12,987 nt of DNA from Propionibacterium sp. Lineage in GTDB: Bacteria; Actinomycetota; Actinomycetes; Propionibacteriales; Propionibacteriaceae. The DNA is taken from the NCBI GenBank assembly GCA_012837465.1, contig DURG01000083.1, forward strand, positions 1-12,987, read 5' to 3'. The translations under genes and the position numbers were made by a program. Shown here in pieces: positions 5,917-12,987 of this stretch (positions are counted from its first letter, which is position 1; each line of letters opens with the position of its first letter). The notes beneath the pieces are model-generated. The model was not told where the DNA came from. It worked only from the letters and a program-made list of their open reading frames with translations, and did not search any database.

Positions 5917-8538
5917 ATGAGCAAGCGCCTCGTGATTGTCGAGTCGCCCACCAAGGCGACCAAGATCGCCGGCTACCTCGGCCGCGACTACATCGTGGAG
6001 TCGAGTCGTGGGCACGTGCGCGATCTTCCGACCAGAGCCGCCGAGGTCCCCGCCAAGTACAAGGGTCAGGCGTGGGCGCGCACCGGCGTCAACGTCGACG
6101 ACGACTTCGCCGCGATCTACGTCGTCTCGCAGGACAAGAAGGCCACGATCCGGGACCTGAAGGCCAAGCTCAAGGACGTCGACGAACTCCTGCTGGCCAC
6201 GGATGGTGACCGCGAGGGCGAGGCCATCGCGTGGCACCTCATGGAGGAACTCAAGCCCAAGGTCCCCGTCAAGCGGATGGTGTTCCACGAGATCACCCAG
6301 TCCGCCATCGAGGAGGCCGTGCGGAACCCGCGCGACATCGACGTCGACCTCGTCGACGCGCAGGAGACCCGCCGCATCCTCGACCGCCTCTACGGCTACG
6401 AGGTCTCGCCAGTGCTGTGGAAGAAGGTCATGCCGCGCCTGTCGGCCGGCCGCGTCCAGTCCGTCGCCACCCGCCTGGTGGTGGACCGCGAGCGCGAGCG
6501 CATCGCCTTCGTCCCCGCCTCCTACTGGGACCTGGACCTGATCCTCGACGGTGGCGCCGACGTCGACCCCCGCAACTTCCCCGCCCGCCTCGCCGAGGTG
6601 GGCGAGGCCAAGATCGCCCAGGGCCGCGACTTCAACGCCGACGGCGAACTCACCGCCCGCAACGCCGTCGTGCTGGACGAGGCCGCCGCCAAGGCGCTCG
6701 CCGAGGCGTTGGCAGCCGGTGACCTGTCCGTGGCGTCGGTCGACGCCAAGCCCTACACGCGCCGCCCCTACGAGCCGTTCCGCACCACCACGCTGCAACA
6801 GGAGGCCGGCCGCAAGCTGGGCTTCTCGTCCCAGCGTGCGATGTCGGTGGCGCAGGAGCTGTACGAAAAGGGCTTCATCACCTACATGCGTACCGATTCG
6901 GTCTCGCTCTCCGGCGAGGCCATCAACGCCGCCCGCAAGGCCGTGCGCGTGCTGTTCGGCGAGCGCTTCCTCCCCGACAAGCCCCGCGTCTACGCCTCCA
7001 AGGTCAAGAACGCCCAGGAGGCCCACGAGGCGATCCGCCCCGCAGGCGACTCCTTCCGCCACCCCGACGACACCGGCCTCGTCGGCGACGCCTACCGCCT
7101 CTACCAGCTGATCTGGCGCCGCACCCTCGCCTCGCAGATGGCCGACGCCCGCGGCGAATCCGTCTCGATCAAGATCGACGCCAAGCTGGCCAGGACCGCG
7201 ATCGGCGACGGCGAGGTCACCTCCGCCGGCCTGGTCGCCTCCGGCCGCACCATCACATTCCCCGGCTTCCTCAAGGCCTACGTGCAGGGCAGCGACGACG
7301 ACTCGGCCGCCGACGACGCCCAGTCGCGGCTGCCCGTGCTCGCCAAGGGCCAGGACCTGGCCGTGGCCAAGGCAGAGCCCGCCGGCCACGAGACCCGCCC
7401 GCCGGCCCGCTACACCGAGCCGTCGCTGGTGGCCAAGCTCGAGGAACTGGAGATCGGCCGCCCATCGACCTATGCGTCGATCATCCGCACCATCACCGCC
7501 CGCGACTACGTGTTCAAGAAGGGCTCCGCGCTGGTGCCCACCTGGCTCGCGTTCGCCGTGACCCGACTGCTCGAGGAGCACTTCACCGAGCTCGTCGACT
7601 ACGCCTTCACCGCCGACCTGGAGGACCAGCTTGACGAGATCGCCGCCGGCAAGGCCCAGCGGCTCAAGGTGCTCACCGATTTCTACCGCGGCCCCGAGGG
7701 TGACACCCACCAGGGCCTCGAGACGCTCGTGACCGAACTGGGCGAGATCGACGCCCGCGCGCTGTCGACCTTCCCGCTGAGGGACTCGGGCATCGACGTG
7801 CGGGTCGGCCGCTACGGCACCTACGTCGAGGCCGCCGATGGCCGCCGGGCCAACGTGCCCGAGGAGCTGGCCCCGGATGAGCTCACCGTGCCCATTGCGG
7901 AGGAGCTCCTCAGCCAGCCCCTCTCCGAGGAGCGCGAACTCGGCGTCGACGACGCGACCGGCCTGATGGTCGTGGCCAAGAACGGCCGCTTCGGCCCGTA
8001 CGTCACCGAGGTGCTCCCCGAGGACGCTCCGAAGTCGAAGAAGCCGCGCACCGGGTCGCTGTTCAAGTCCATGACGCTCGACGACGTGGACCTGCCCACC
8101 GCGCTGAAGCTGCTCAGCCTGCCGCGCGTCGTCGGCAAGGACGAGGAGGGCAACGAGATCACCGCGCAGAACGGGCGCTACGGCCCGTACCTGAAGCGTG
8201 GCACCGATTCGCGTTCGCTGACCTCCGAGGACCAGATCTTCGACATCACGCTCGACGAGGCCCTCGCGATCTACGCCCAGCCGAAGACCCGCGGCCGTGC
8301 CGCCGCAGCGGCGCCGCTCAAGGAACTCGGCCCGGATCCCGCCACCGGCAAGCCCGTGGTCGTCAAGACCGGCCGCTTCGGCCCGTACGTGACCGACGGC
8401 GAGACCAACCGCACGATCCCGTCCGGTGAGACGCCCGAGTCGATGACCCCGGAGCGGGCATTCGAACTCCTCGCGGAGAAGCGCGCCAAGGGCCCGGCCA
8501 AGCGCCCCACCCGCCGAAAGACCGCCCGGAAGAAGTAG
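5917..8538 (+). CDS. topA: DNA topoisomerase I (type IA)
   Basis: This 873-aa enzyme relaxes negatively supercoiled DNA by transient single-strand cleavage. The start at 5917 is set by AAGGAAAG at 5903-5910 and gives MSKRLVIVESPTKA; the frame stays open further upstream, but that stretch lacks family sequence. The TOPRIM domain shows Glu9 and the acidic triad in DGDREGEA (Asp96, Asp98, Glu100). The catalytic tyrosine is Tyr323 in ITYMRTDS. Actinobacterial topoisomerase I lacks the Cys4 zinc ribbons of the E. coli enzyme, and this one fits: the C-terminal region has four GR(F/Y)GxY-type repeats near residues 629, 688, 751 and 817, and ends in a Lys/Arg-rich tail. The length and all key residues are normal. 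It begins a + run of housekeeping genes, although the 188-bp gap after it makes cotranscription with the next gene uncertain. Confidence 0.98.
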   Translation: MSKRLVIVESPTKATKIAGYLGRDYIVESSRGHVRDLPTRAAEVPAKYKGQAWARTGVNVDDDFAAIYVVSQDKKATIRDLKAKLKDVDELLLATDGDREGEAIAWHLMEELKPKVPVKRMVFHEITQSAIEEAVRNPRDIDVDLVDAQETRRILDRLYGYEVSPVLWKKVMPRLSAGRVQSVATRLVVDRERERIAFVPASYWDLDLILDGGADVDPRNFPARLAEVGEAKIAQGRDFNADGELTARNAVVLDEAAAKALAEALAAGDLSVASVDAKPYTRRPYEPFRTTTLQQEAGRKLGFSSQRAMSVAQELYEKGFITYMRTDSVSLSGEAINAARKAVRVLFGERFLPDKPRVYASKVKNAQEAHEAIRPAGDSFRHPDDTGLVGDAYRLYQLIWRRTLASQMADARGESVSIKIDAKLARTAIGDGEVTSAGLVASGRTITFPGFLKAYVQGSDDDSAADDAQSRLPVLAKGQDLAVAKAEPAGHETRPPARYTEPSLVAKLEELEIGRPSTYASIIRTITARDYVFKKGSALVPTWLAFAVTRLLEEHFTELVDYAFTADLEDQLDEIAAGKAQRLKVLTDFYRGPEGDTHQGLETLVTELGEIDARALSTFPLRDSGIDVRVGRYGTYVEAADGRRANVPEELAPDELTVPIAEELLSQPLSEERELGVDDATGLMVVAKNGRFGPYVTEVLPEDAPKSKKPRTGSLFKSMTLDDVDLPTALKLLSLPRVVGKDEEGNEITAQNGRYGPYLKRGTDSRSLTSEDQIFDITLDEALAIYAQPKTRGRAAAAAPLKELGPDPATGKPVVVKTGRFGPYVTDGETNRTIPSGETPESMTPERAFELLAEKRAKGPAKRPTRRKTARKK

Positions 8539-8543
8539 ACGTT

Positions 8544-8593
8544 GGTTGAGCCGGTCGCCTCCGAGGGACGAGGAGCGCGACCGCGTCGCAACC
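8544..8593. repeat. Nested inverted repeat just after topA (REP-like element or terminator stem)
   Basis: Three nested pairs are visible: GGTTG (8544-8548) with CAACC (8589-8593); CGGTCGC (8552-8558) with GCGACCG (8577-8583); and CTCC (8559-8562) with GGAG (8572-8575). The inner two form an eleven-pair stem interrupted only by one bulged base (8576). There is no T tract, so it is not a canonical terminator. The composition (GGTTGAG..., GAGGGACGAGGAGC) resembles dispersed palindromic intergenic repeats of actinobacterial chromosomes; that resemblance is from memory. Confidence 0.6.
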
Positions 8594-8623
8594 TGCCAAG
8601 CGCCCATCCTTCGCCCGACGCCC

Positions 8624-8680
8624 AACTCCGGATCCCGAAGCTCCGGGTCCCGAGTGGCCCGCAGCTCCGGGTCCCGAGTG
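8624..8680. repeat. Three degenerate direct repeats of a 16-bp unit
   Basis: The unit is close to AGCTCCGGGTCCCGAG. Copies start at 8624 (AACTCCGGATCCCGAA), 8639 and 8663; the last two are identical over 18 bases. Starts are 15 and 24 bases apart. The array lies in the spacer between topA and the CYTH-like gene, followed by another GAGGAACGAGC... stretch (8686-8707) that resembles the hairpin loop upstream. It is non-coding: the only open frame crossing it lacks a ribosome-binding site and overlaps the next gene. Confidence 0.6.
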
Positions 8681-8726
8681 CACGCGAGGAACGAGCGGGT
8701 GTATCGAGGGACGTTAAGCTGCACCC

Positions 8727-10136
8727 ATGGCTAAGAAGGTCAAGCCCACCGGGGCGCTGCGGTTTGAGCTGCCGTTCGATTCGCAACCCCCACAGTTGAC
8801 GTCATCCGCGGTGGGCCTCCCTCGGGTCCTGCACCGCCCGGCCTCGAGCCACGTCATGGACGTCACCGTCCTCGACGCCCCCGACGGCCGCCTCCTGCGC
8901 GCCGGCATCGTCATCGCCCACCGCGTCGTCGACGGGGCGGGGGAGTGGTACCTCTCCGCCCCAGGCTGGGCCCCGCACCTCCCGCAGGAGCAGAGCCTGC
9001 CGATGGGGCCCAACGGCGACCTCCCGGAGCCCTTCGCCCGCCTCGTCAAGCCGCTGGCGCGCAGCGCGGCGCTGAAACCGCTGGCCACGCTCACCGTCGA
9101 ACGCGACGAGTGGGCGCTGCGAGACTCCGACGGCGAGGTCGCCGCCATCGTGCGCGACGACAAGGTGCGGGTCAGGCGCGGCGACGACCCTGCCTCCCGC
9201 TACCGCGAGATCACCGTCCTGCCCACCGAGCTGCTCACCGGGCAGCAGCGCGAGTTCCTCACCAGCGCCGCCCTCGCCGTCGGCGCCAGCGTGGTACCGG
9301 GCTTCCCCAGTCTGCAGCAGCGCATCGGCGCCCCGGCCACCGGCCTCACGAGCTTCCCGAAGCCGCGCGAACTGCGCCGCGACGCCAGCCTCGAGGAATT
9401 CGTCACCGCCATCTTCACCGAGCACCTGGGCGACATCGTGCGCGCCGACCTGGACCGCCGCGTCCTCGGCTCCGACGATCTGGGCGCCCTCAACGACCGC
9501 CTCTGGGCCTTCGGCCGCGACCTGCGCGGCCTCGCCCCCGTGCTCGATCCCGCGTGGCGCGAGGGCGTGGAGCAGATCCTCGCCGGGTTGCCGTTCGAGA
9601 CGGTCGAGGACGTTGAGCAGCCCACCCTGGCCGTGATCGACGCGCTGGTCGCCGGGGTCCGCGCCCCGCGGCTGGGCGACCTCTCGCAACAGAACGCGGC
9701 GCTGCTGCTGTTCGAACGGGCGCAGCAGGCCACGCTCATCCTGGCCGACCGCTGCCGCACCCTCACCGACGATTCGCCCGACGAGGCCTGGCAGGCCGCG
9801 CTGCGCGCCGCGCAGCAACTCGAGGTGGCCGCCACCGTGCTGACGCCGCTGATGCCCAAGTCCATGGGCAAGCTCGTGCGCCGCCTCGATGACGTCCTCG
9901 ACGACCTGCGCCTCTGCGCGGCCGACACCGTCGGCGGCGAACCGGAGCTCGACGGGCTCTCCCCGTCGCAGGCCTACCAGTTGGGCCTCGACTACGAGCG
10001 CAGCCGCGGCCAGGCGGCCCGGCGCCGGGCAGATTTCGCCAGGGCATGGCCCGAGCGGGTCAAGGAGGCCCGCGCGCTGCTGGCCAAGGCGAAGAAGAAG
10101 CAGCAGAAGCAACTCAGGAAGGCGGCGAAGAAGTGA
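8727..10136 (+). CDS. Conserved-type hypothetical protein, possible degenerate CYTH-CHAD domain protein
   Basis: This 469-aa protein, probably cytosolic, has no signal peptide or membrane helix. Residues about 11-190 look like a CYTH (triphosphate tunnel) fold: LDAPDGRLLRAGIVIAHRV (49-67), WYLSAP (74-79), VERDEWALRDSDGEVAAIVRD (124-144) and YREITVLP (159-166) follow the strand order of that family. The catalytic ExExK near the N-terminus is absent; only RFELPFD is present. Residues about 220-455 are almost entirely helical, rich in Arg, Asp and Ala, and occupy the place of a CHAD domain, without clear CHAD histidines. The C-terminus is a Lys-rich tail. CYTH-CHAD proteins bind polyphosphate or hydrolyse triphosphates; loss of the metal-binding glutamates would argue for binding only. 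The fold is my inference; the gene itself is secure. The stop overlaps tmk by four bases. Confidence 0.6.
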   Translation: MAKKVKPTGALRFELPFDSQPPQLTSSAVGLPRVLHRPASSHVMDVTVLDAPDGRLLRAGIVIAHRVVDGAGEWYLSAPGWAPHLPQEQSLPMGPNGDLPEPFARLVKPLARSAALKPLATLTVERDEWALRDSDGEVAAIVRDDKVRVRRGDDPASRYREITVLPTELLTGQQREFLTSAALAVGASVVPGFPSLQQRIGAPATGLTSFPKPRELRRDASLEEFVTAIFTEHLGDIVRADLDRRVLGSDDLGALNDRLWAFGRDLRGLAPVLDPAWREGVEQILAGLPFETVEDVEQPTLAVIDALVAGVRAPRLGDLSQQNAALLLFERAQQATLILADRCRTLTDDSPDEAWQAALRAAQQLEVAATVLTPLMPKSMGKLVRRLDDVLDDLRLCAADTVGGEPELDGLSPSQAYQLGLDYERSRGQAARRRADFARAWPERVKEARALLAKAKKKQQKQLRKAAKK

Positions 10137-10750
10137 CGGGCCTGTTCATCGTGTTCGAGGGCGGGGACCGCACCGGCAAGTCCACGCAGGTCAGGCGCCT
10201 CCAGGCCTGGCTCGCCGAGCAGGGCCGGCCCCACATCGTCACCCGACAGCCCGGCGGCACCGAACTCGGCGCGACGCTGCGTCGGCTGGTCCTCGACCCC
10301 GCCTCCGGCGACGTCGACCACCGCGCCGAGGCCCTCATGTACGCCGCTGACAAGGCGCAACACGTCCACGAGGTCATCCGGCCGGCCCTGGGCCGCGACG
10401 AGGTCGTGGTGTGTGACCGTTTCGTCGACTCGATGATCGCCTACCAGGGTGCCGGCCGGAACCTCGCGCTCGACGAGGTGGGCGACATCGCGTGGTGGGC
10501 CGTCGGTGGGCTGCGCCCGGACCTCACGATCCTGCTCGACGCCAACCCTGATGAGGCCGTGTCCATCAAGCAGCACAAGGACCGCCTGGAGAGCGCGGGC
10601 CTCGACTTCCACCGTCGCGTGCGCCAGCACTTCCTGGACCTCGCCGCTCAGCGCCCCGAGGAGTACTTCGTGATGAAGGCGTTCTCCGGCCGCGACCAGA
10701 TGGCCGCCCAGATCGCGGCCCGCGTCGCCCCCCTCCTGGATCCAGGCTGA
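10133..10750 (+). CDS. tmk: Thymidylate kinase
   Basis: This 205-aa cytosolic kinase converts dTMP to dTDP with ATP, an essential step toward dTTP. The start is GTG at 10133, overlapping the upstream stop as GTGA, with AGGAAGG at 10116-10122; this puts the P-loop at the usual distance from the N-terminus. Motifs are the P-loop EGGDRTGKST at 9-18, TRQPGGT at 37-43 (normally TREPGGT), the substrate motif CDRFVDSMIAYQGAGR at 94-109, and a LID-region KDRLE at 149-153. The P-loop has Arg13 between Asp and Thr, a feature of eukaryotic type I thymidylate kinases, whereas E. coli-type enzymes place the catalytic Arg in the LID. The family call is firm. Translational coupling to the CYTH-like gene suggests they are co-expressed. 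Confidence 0.95.
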   Translation: MTGLFIVFEGGDRTGKSTQVRRLQAWLAEQGRPHIVTRQPGGTELGATLRRLVLDPASGDVDHRAEALMYAADKAQHVHEVIRPALGRDEVVVCDRFVDSMIAYQGAGRNLALDEVGDIAWWAVGGLRPDLTILLDANPDEAVSIKQHKDRLESAGLDFHRRVRQHFLDLAAQRPEEYFVMKAFSGRDQMAAQIAARVAPLLDPG

Positions 10751-10755
10751 ACCGG

Positions 10756-10772
10756 CCAATGTCGGCCATTGG
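10756..10772. other. Small perfect hairpin between tmk and holB
   Basis: CCAATG (10756-10761) and CATTGG (10767-10772) pair perfectly around TCGGC. The hairpin lies five bases after the tmk stop and just before the holB ribosome-binding site. It has no T tract, so a terminator role is unlikely; it may only space the two cistrons. Confidence 0.4.
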
Positions 10773-10788
10773 TGGCAGGATGAACCGC

Positions 10789-11940
10789 ATGGGTGACGTG
10801 TGGTCTGAGCTGATCGGTCAGGAACGCGCCGTCGAGACGCTGAAGCGCGCCGTCGACGGCCGGCGCCACGCCATGACGCATGCCTGGCTGTTCGTCGGGC
10901 CGCCCGGTTCAGGACGATCGAACGCCGCCAAGGCCTTCGCCGCCGCGCTCCAGTGCCCCCGCGGCGGCTGCGGCGAGTGTGAGGAGTGCCGCACCACGAT
11001 GTCCGGCGCCCACCCCGATGTCACCTTGCTGCGCACCGAGCAACTGTCCATCGGCGTCGACGAGGTGCGCGCCCTCGTCGGCCGCGCCAACATGGCGCCG
11101 GTCAAGCAGCGCCACCAGGTCGTCGTCGTAGAGGACGCGGACCGGATCACCGAACGAGGCGGCGACGCACTGCTCAAGGGTCTCGAGGAGCCCGCGCCCC
11201 GCACCGTTTGGCTGCTCTGTGCGCCCAACGCCGACGACGTGATCGTCACGATCCGCTCCCGCTGCCGGATCATCAAACTCGCCACCCCCAGCGACGACGC
11301 CGTGACCCAGTTGCTGATCCAGCGCGACAACGTCTCGCCGGCGCTCGCCGCCCACGCCGCCCGCGCCGCGCAGGGCCACATCGGCCGCGCTCGCATGCTC
11401 GCCCGCTCCGAGGACGCCCGCATCCGCCGCCACGAGATCCTCACCCTGCCTGGCAGGCTCACTTCCGTGTCCGCCTGCCTCACCGCGGCGGAGAACCTCG
11501 TCGCCACCGCGAAGGAGGAGGCGGAGCAGACGACCACCGAACTCGACGCCAAGGAGATGGCCGCCCTCCAGGAAGCCCTCGGCGTCGGTGGCCGTGGCAC
11601 CGCGAAGCCCCGCAACGCCCAGGCCGCGATCCGCGACCTGGAGGACCAGCAGAAGATGCGCAGCAAGCGCATCCAGCGCGACGCCCTCGACAGGGTGCTC
11701 ACCGAACTCACCGGCTACTACCGCGACGTGCTGGCGGCCCAGACCGCGCCGGGCGTCGCGCTGGTCAACGCAGACCTGGCCGACGAGATCGAGCCCATTG
11801 CGCGCCGCTCCACCCCGGAGCAGACGGTCCGCGCCCTCGATGCGCTCCTCCAGGCCCGCACGGCGCTCGAGGGCAACGTCGCCCCGCTGCTCGCGCTCGA
11901 ATCGCTGCTGATCAGCCTCTCCCTCGCGCCGCGCACCTAG
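10789..11940 (+). CDS. holB: DNA polymerase III subunit delta' (clamp-loader)
   Basis: This 383-aa subunit of the clamp loader helps place the beta clamp on primed DNA. From the N-terminus: WSELIGQERAVETL (5-18), a degenerate P-loop GPPGSGRS (37-44) with Arg in place of the catalytic Lys, a four-Cys zinc-binding cluster (Cys56, 61, 64, 67), EDADRI (115-120) in the Walker B position, and the SRC motif (157-159) that supplies the arginine finger. The C-terminal half is helical and Ala-rich with a Glu-rich segment (242-262). A P-loop unable to hydrolyse ATP is normal for delta'. I chose the ATG at 10789 because GCAGGA at 10775-10780 is well spaced. ATGs at 10759 and 10780 are in frame, but the first would put the gene start inside the hairpin. 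It follows tmk by 38 bases, the common actinobacterial pairing. Confidence 0.95.
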   Translation: MGDVWSELIGQERAVETLKRAVDGRRHAMTHAWLFVGPPGSGRSNAAKAFAAALQCPRGGCGECEECRTTMSGAHPDVTLLRTEQLSIGVDEVRALVGRANMAPVKQRHQVVVVEDADRITERGGDALLKGLEEPAPRTVWLLCAPNADDVIVTIRSRCRIIKLATPSDDAVTQLLIQRDNVSPALAAHAARAAQGHIGRARMLARSEDARIRRHEILTLPGRLTSVSACLTAAENLVATAKEEAEQTTTELDAKEMAALQEALGVGGRGTAKPRNAQAAIRDLEDQQKMRSKRIQRDALDRVLTELTGYYRDVLAAQTAPGVALVNADLADEIEPIARRSTPEQTVRALDALLQARTALEGNVAPLLALESLLISLSLAPRT

Positions 11941-12023
11941 CGCGCACTGCCCTGCGTGCGGCGTGTCCCCCCGAACGCCGGCAACAGTCGATGCGAAGAT
12001 GAAATGCAAGACTGCCCAGGGAT

Positions 12024-12027
12024 AGGA
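12024..12027 (+). promoter_or_regulatory. Ribosome-binding site choosing the start of the acidic ORF
   Basis: AGGA lies six bases before the ATG at 12034. An in-frame ATG at 12004 exists without an equally good site, so 12034 is preferred. The gap from the holB stop (93 bases) also holds weak GC-rich self-complementarity near 11930-11963 but no T tract. Confidence 0.6.
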
Positions 12028-12033
12028 ACGGTT

Positions 12034-12987
12034 ATGTCCAACAATGAGTGGGTCCAGGAAGGCACCCCGCGTGACGATGCGGAGTGGACGGAGGAAGCCG
12101 ATGACTACGGCGTCCCCGTCGAGCCCGCTGAATGGGACGACTACTCCAACGAGCAGGCGATGCCTGTCCCGCCCCGGCCCGTGAAGCCGGAGGCCGACGC
12201 GGCCCCTGCCGCCGAGACGCCGGCCGAGGTCGACCAGATCGAGGAGCCCACCCTCCCGCTGGAAGGCCACGATGAGAACGCCGCCGCCGATCCGGCCGAG
12301 GACTCGGTCTTCGCCAATGACGACGAGGTGGTCGCCGATGGCGCCATCGTCGAGGCCCCTGCCCCCGTGGATCCCGACGTCGAGGGCACGGTGTTCGCGG
12401 ATGACCAGCCCGTCGATGCCGCGAACGACGACGTCGCCCGCGAGGTCTCCGAGCGCATCGACGCCGAGCAGGTTGAACTGCACCGTGACGACGCGGTGCC
12501 CGCCGACGACCTGTCCCACCAGGACGACCTCGCGCGTGACGACGAGATGTTCGCCACCGATGAGGTCCGCGGCGACGAGTACGCCGAGGAGCCCCGCGAC
12601 GGCGAGTTCCACGACGAGCCCGCCGAGGGCGACGCCCCGATCTTCGTCAACGACGAGCCGGTCTTCGAAGATCGCACCCTGACCGACGAGCCCGTCCTCG
12701 GCGAGGAGGCCCGTCTCGCCGACGAGGCGCGCGCCGAGGACGAGGCCTTCGACGAGCAGGACCCGCGCGTCTCGGAGGACCGCGCGCTGGACGACGAGCC
12801 CGTCACAGACGGCGCCACCCGCGTCGAGCCCGACGAACTCGACCTCGAGGAGACCGCGCTGGTCGACCAGGTCGACGACGAACCCACCACCGCACGTGAG
12901 GACGTCGGCTTCGGCCGCCCCGTCCACCCGGATCCGGCGGTCCCCGTGGTCGCGGGCGCCTCCGGCGCCGCCGGTGCCGCGTTGGCC
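12034..12987 (+). CDS. Very acidic, repetitive, probably disordered protein, 3' truncated by the window edge
   Basis: The frame is open for 318 codons from the ATG at 12034 to the window end, with no stop. The function is not recognised. By my count 101 residues are Asp or Glu and only 17 are Lys or Arg (one Lys), for a net charge near -84. There are no cysteines and almost no stretch of hydrophobic residues until 302. Degenerate repeats are visible: VFANDDEVV (92-100), VFADDQPVD (120-128) and IFVNDEPVF (203-211), plus a recurrent DEPV/DDEP core at 207-210, 218-221, 254-257 and 281-283. Around 302-318 the composition shifts abruptly to Ala/Gly/Val, suggesting a membrane helix beginning at the edge; a cytosolic acidic domain anchored by a later helix is one model. 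Codon use stays GC-rich like its neighbours. It could be a cell-envelope or DNA-mimic-like protein, but nothing proves either. Confidence 0.8.
   Translation, partial: MSNNEWVQEGTPRDDAEWTEEADDYGVPVEPAEWDDYSNEQAMPVPPRPVKPEADAAPAAETPAEVDQIEEPTLPLEGHDENAAADPAEDSVFANDDEVVADGAIVEAPAPVDPDVEGTVFADDQPVDAANDDVAREVSERIDAEQVELHRDDAVPADDLSHQDDLARDDEMFATDEVRGDEYAEEPRDGEFHDEPAEGDAPIFVNDEPVFEDRTLTDEPVLGEEARLADEARAEDEAFDEQDPRVSEDRALDDEPVTDGATRVEPDELDLEETALVDQVDDEPTTAREDVGFGRPVHPDPAVPVVAGASGAAGAALA

Noticed and set aside
8544..8593. Rho-independent terminator of topA
   Set aside because: The stem is strong, but no T tract follows on either strand, so it is listed as a repeat instead.
5797..8724. Very long - strand open frame (975 codons) opposite topA
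   Set aside because: Shadow of topA caused by GC-rich codon use; topA has all catalytic motifs.
8542..8799. Small + open frame in the spacer after topA
   Set aside because: It lies over the repeats, overlaps the next gene and has no ribosome-binding site.
11941..12033. tRNA gene in the gap after holB
   Set aside because: Neither a T-loop GTTCRA motif nor a cloverleaf-compatible acceptor pairing could be found in the 93 bases.
10909..12927. Long - strand open frame (672 codons) spanning holB and the acidic ORF
   Set aside because: It crosses two sense genes with proper ribosome-binding sites, and its Val/Gly/Leu-rich content mirrors their Asp and Ala codons.

Overview
The window is high-GC DNA with strongly GC-biased third codon positions, long antisense shadow frames and mixed ATG, GTG and TTG starts. 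Together with the gene order topA - tmk - DNA polymerase III delta' (holB), this points to an actinobacterium. A Propionibacteriaceae-like member is my best guess, but nothing in the window proves the genus.

Layout, left to right. (1) The 3' end of a gene on + (1-233), probably an actinobacterial SAM-dependent methyltransferase. (2) A two-gene + operon (287-1125): a PadR-family repressor translationally coupled to a small HAAS/DUF1700-like membrane protein. A perfect 9-bp inverted repeat abuts the PadR start codon and overlaps its likely -10. (3) A tightly packed three-gene operon on - (5651 to 1094). It encodes a processive family-2 glycosyltransferase resembling cellulose, curdlan and mixed-linkage glucan synthases, a short HlyD-like membrane-fusion protein, and a GH81 endo-beta-1,3-glucanase lipoprotein. 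(4) A 265-bp divergent intergenic region with a strong intrinsic terminator inside the apparent glycosyltransferase leader, and a possible topA promoter. (5) A housekeeping + block: topA (5917-8538), a 188-bp spacer with a nested inverted repeat and degenerate direct repeats, a 469-aa protein that looks like a degenerate CYTH-CHAD protein, tmk and holB. (6) An ORF from 12034 that runs off the right edge and encodes an extraordinarily acidic, repetitive protein.

The most interesting element is the glycosyltransferase / HlyD-like / GH81 cassette. It mirrors the logic of cellulose operons (synthase, accessory export protein, matched glucanase), but with a beta-1,3-specific hydrolase. The simplest reading is a small synthase-dependent system for an extracellular glucan containing beta-1,3 linkages in a Gram-positive, single-membrane cell. 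The glucan identity is an inference. The cassette and the PadR-HAAS pair lie between the methyltransferase-like gene and topA, which I believe are neighbours in other actinobacteria, so this part may be an accessory insertion.

No tRNA, rRNA, CRISPR array, insertion sequence or phage gene was seen. No gene-free stretch exceeds 300 bases; the longest is 5652-5916.
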